Positions 62,335 through 64,000 of a stretch of DNA of 64,000 nucleotides are shown piece after piece. The DNA comes from Paraburkholderia sp. DHOC27 (lineage in GTDB: Bacteria; Pseudomonadota; Gammaproteobacteria; Burkholderiales; Burkholderiaceae): NCBI RefSeq assembly GCF_003429005.1, contig NZ_QVQV01000001.1, positions 1,171,864 to 1,235,863 on the forward strand, given 5' to 3'. Position 1 is the stretch's first letter. The number at the start of each line of letters is the position of its first letter. Made by a program: the position numbers and the translations under genes. The notes beneath the pieces were generated by a model. The model was not told the origin of the DNA. It ran no database searches and saw nothing but the letters and a program-made list of their open reading frames with translations.

Positions 62335-62345
62335 GCGGGGACATC

Positions 62346-64000
62346 ATGGCACGTTACTTCATTGACCGGCCGGTGCTGGCCTGGGTCATCGCGTTCGTCA
62401 TCATGATTGCGGGCTTGCTGGCGCTGCGCTCCATGCCGATCGAGCAGTATCCGTCGGTGGCGCCGCCTACCATCCAGATCGTCGCGACCTATCCGGGCGC
62501 TTCGGCGGACACGGTGGCGTCCACGGTCACGCAGGTGATCGAGCAGAGTCTGAGCGGCATCGACCATCTGCTGTACATGTCGTCCACCAGCAGCAATGCC
62601 GGACAGGCGACCATCACGCTGGTGCTCGACCCCGGCGCAAATGCCGACATCGCGCAGATGCAGGCGCAGAACAAGGTGAGCCAGGTGTCTGCCCTGCTGC
62701 CGCTCGCAGTCGAGCAGCAGGGCGTGCTCGTGATGAAATCGAGCAGCAGCTTTCTGATGGTGGTGTCGCTCTCATCGCGTAGCGGCAAGCTGAATTCGAT
62801 CGAACTCGGCAATCTGCTGGCGAGCCAGCTTCAGGACCCCATCAACGAAATCAACGGCGTGGGCGGCATCAACCTGTTTTCGCCGCAGCACGCCATGCGC
62901 ATCTGGCTGAATCCGGTCAAGCTGCACAGCTTCGGTTTGACGGCCAGTGACGTCACGACGGCCATCGGCAACCAGAACATCGAAACCTCGGTGGGCGAAC
63001 TGGGCGGCTCTCCGGCCACCTCGTCGCAGGCCATCAATGCAACGATTACCGCATCGAGTCTGATGCGAACGCCAGATCAGTTCGGCGACATTCTGTTGCG
63101 CGTCAACAGCAACGGCGCAAAGGTCTTGCTGAAGGACGTGGCGCGCGTCGAAGTGGGCGGGGATACCTACGATATCTCCGCGCGCATGGGTGGCAAGCCG
63201 GCCGCCGCACTCGCCGTGACGCTCTCCACGGGTGCCAATGCAATGGCCGTGGCGACGGCCGTGCGGGCGCGCGTGGAAGAACTGAAAGCGCAGTTGCCCG
63301 CCGACGTCGAAGTGACCTACCCGTTCGACACCACGCCGTTCGTGAAGATTTCGATCGCGGACGTCATGAAGACGCTGATCGAATCCGTGGTACTCGTGTT
63401 CCTGGTGATGCTGCTGTTTCTGCGCAGCGTGCGCACCACCTTGATACCGGCCGTCGTGATTCCGATCGCGCTGCTCGGCACGTGCGTCGTGTTGTCGGTG
63501 GCGGGTATGTCGCTGAACGTGCTGTCGATGTTCGCCGTGGTGCTCGCGATCGGTCTGCTGGTGGACGACGCGATCGTGGTGGTCGAAAACGTCGACCGCG
63601 TGATGCGCGAGGAAGGGCTGAGCCCGCGCGACGCCACGCGCAAGGCCATGAAGCAGATCACCGGCGCGCTGGTGGGCATCACCACGGTGCTGACCGCCGT
63701 GTTCATTCCAATGGCGTTTTTCTCCGGCGTAACGGGCGGCATCTACCGGCAGTTCTCTGTCACCATCGTCGCGGCGATGGTGCTCTCGCTGCTGCTCGCA
63801 TTGACCCTCACGCCCGCGTTGTGCGCGACCGTGCTGAATCCCGCACGCAACGACGACGCGGCGCACACGGGACGTGTGGCGCGTTTCATCGAACATGCCA
63901 TTGCGCGCTATCGCGGCTGGCTGGCCGTGTTTCTCGCGCGGCCCTGGCTGTTTCTCGCGCTCTTCGCCGTGATCGTCGCGGCGCTGGTGTGGCTGATGAC
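62346..64000 (+). CDS. RND efflux pump inner-membrane subunit, HAE1/AcrB family (3' truncated by window)
   Basis: The first 551 codons of an AcrB-type proton-driven drug exporter. It starts MARYFIDRPVLAWVIAFVIM (helix 1), with PPTIQIVATYPGASADTV in the porter domain. The proton-relay residues Asp407 and Asp408 are in GLLVDDAIVVVENVDRV, at the same numbers as in E. coli AcrB. The gene runs off the window, so the second half and any outer-membrane factor gene are not visible. A complete pump would remove hydrophobic drugs, solvents or plant compounds. Confidence 0.95.
   Translation, partial: MARYFIDRPVLAWVIAFVIMIAGLLALRSMPIEQYPSVAPPTIQIVATYPGASADTVASTVTQVIEQSLSGIDHLLYMSSTSSNAGQATITLVLDPGANADIAQMQAQNKVSQVSALLPLAVEQQGVLVMKSSSSFLMVVSLSSRSGKLNSIELGNLLASQLQDPINEINGVGGINLFSPQHAMRIWLNPVKLHSFGLTASDVTTAIGNQNIETSVGELGGSPATSSQAINATITASSLMRTPDQFGDILLRVNSNGAKVLLKDVARVEVGGDTYDISARMGGKPAAALAVTLSTGANAMAVATAVRARVEELKAQLPADVEVTYPFDTTPFVKISIADVMKTLIESVVLVFLVMLLFLRSVRTTLIPAVVIPIALLGTCVVLSVAGMSLNVLSMFAVVLAIGLLVDDAIVVVENVDRVMREEGLSPRDATRKAMKQITGALVGITTVLTAVFIPMAFFSGVTGGIYRQFSVTIVAAMVLSLLLALTLTPALCATVLNPARNDDAAHTGRVARFIEHAIARYRGWLAVFLARPWLFLALFAVIVAALVWLM

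Noticed and set aside
62772..63896. 374-residue minus-strand frame
   Set aside because: Antisense to the RND pump gene; His/Asp/Arg-rich translation typical of shadow frames.

Overview
The window is high-GC chromosomal DNA (acyltransferase region visibly lower) that reads like a Burkholderiales genome, most probably Paraburkholderia or a close relative. The reasons are a DUF3331 gene, hopanoid genes hpnJ-hpnI-hpnL, a trifunctional Ser/Thr kinase-ATPase-histidine kinase, many LysR/AraC/TetR regulators beside single enzymes, and an acetolactate synthase/decarboxylase pair. I saw no rRNA, tRNA, CRISPR array, integrase, transposase or phage gene. Protein families are named from recognised motifs, without database searches.

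Layout. 1-6.7 kb: the 3' end of a LysR regulator, a 55-residue DUF2934 protein and the 1851-residue hybrid kinase on the minus strand. 7-10 kb: a TetR repressor divergent from an SDR that has been tandemly duplicated (7 substitutions in 289 residues), with a clear promoter/operator in the gap. 10-16.5 kb: two small Burkholderia-type proteins, a thiolase, an O6-alkylguanine-DNA methyltransferase, a phosphoesterase, and a LysR/SDR divergent pair. 16.5-19.1 kb: acetoin synthesis (alsD then alsS); AlsD carries an N-terminal segment that looks like a ribbon-helix-helix domain. 19.2-26.7 kb: a secreted protein, a CDF metal exporter, a DHFR-like reductase, a periplasmic prolyl-oligopeptidase-type enzyme and two lipoproteins.

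26.8-30.5 kb: hopanoid side-chain operon hpnJ-hpnI-hpnL, without hpnK. 30.6-35.6 kb: asparaginase, D-amino acid dehydrogenase, a GlxA-type AraC regulator and an amino-acid binding protein. A 40-bp motif occurs twice here, upstream of dadA and in the glxA/binding-protein gap, always pointing the same way relative to its target, which suggests a small D-amino-acid/amino-acid regulon. 35.8-40.7 kb: DUF305 and beta-propeller proteins, DUF2000 with an AraC regulator, and a PhnD-like binding protein. 40.8-42.9 kb: an acyltransferase-3 gene and an SGNH hydrolase gene lie in one reading frame, separated only by a TGA, so this looks like a broken or read-through OafA/OafB-type fusion.

43.1-49.5 kb: a sugar ABC importer (binding protein and two permeases, no ATPase) with a Gfo/Idh/MocA dehydrogenase and a ThuA protein, under a divergent LacI repressor with two operator-like palindromes. 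49.6-60.8 kb: ParB-like protein, DUF4118 membrane protein translationally coupled to an esterase, MipA, a secreted lipase-like hydrolase, small secreted proteins, PurU, two VOC-fold proteins, an APH-like kinase and an MFS transporter. 61.1-64 kb: an RND efflux adaptor and the first 551 codons of its inner-membrane pump, cut by the window end.
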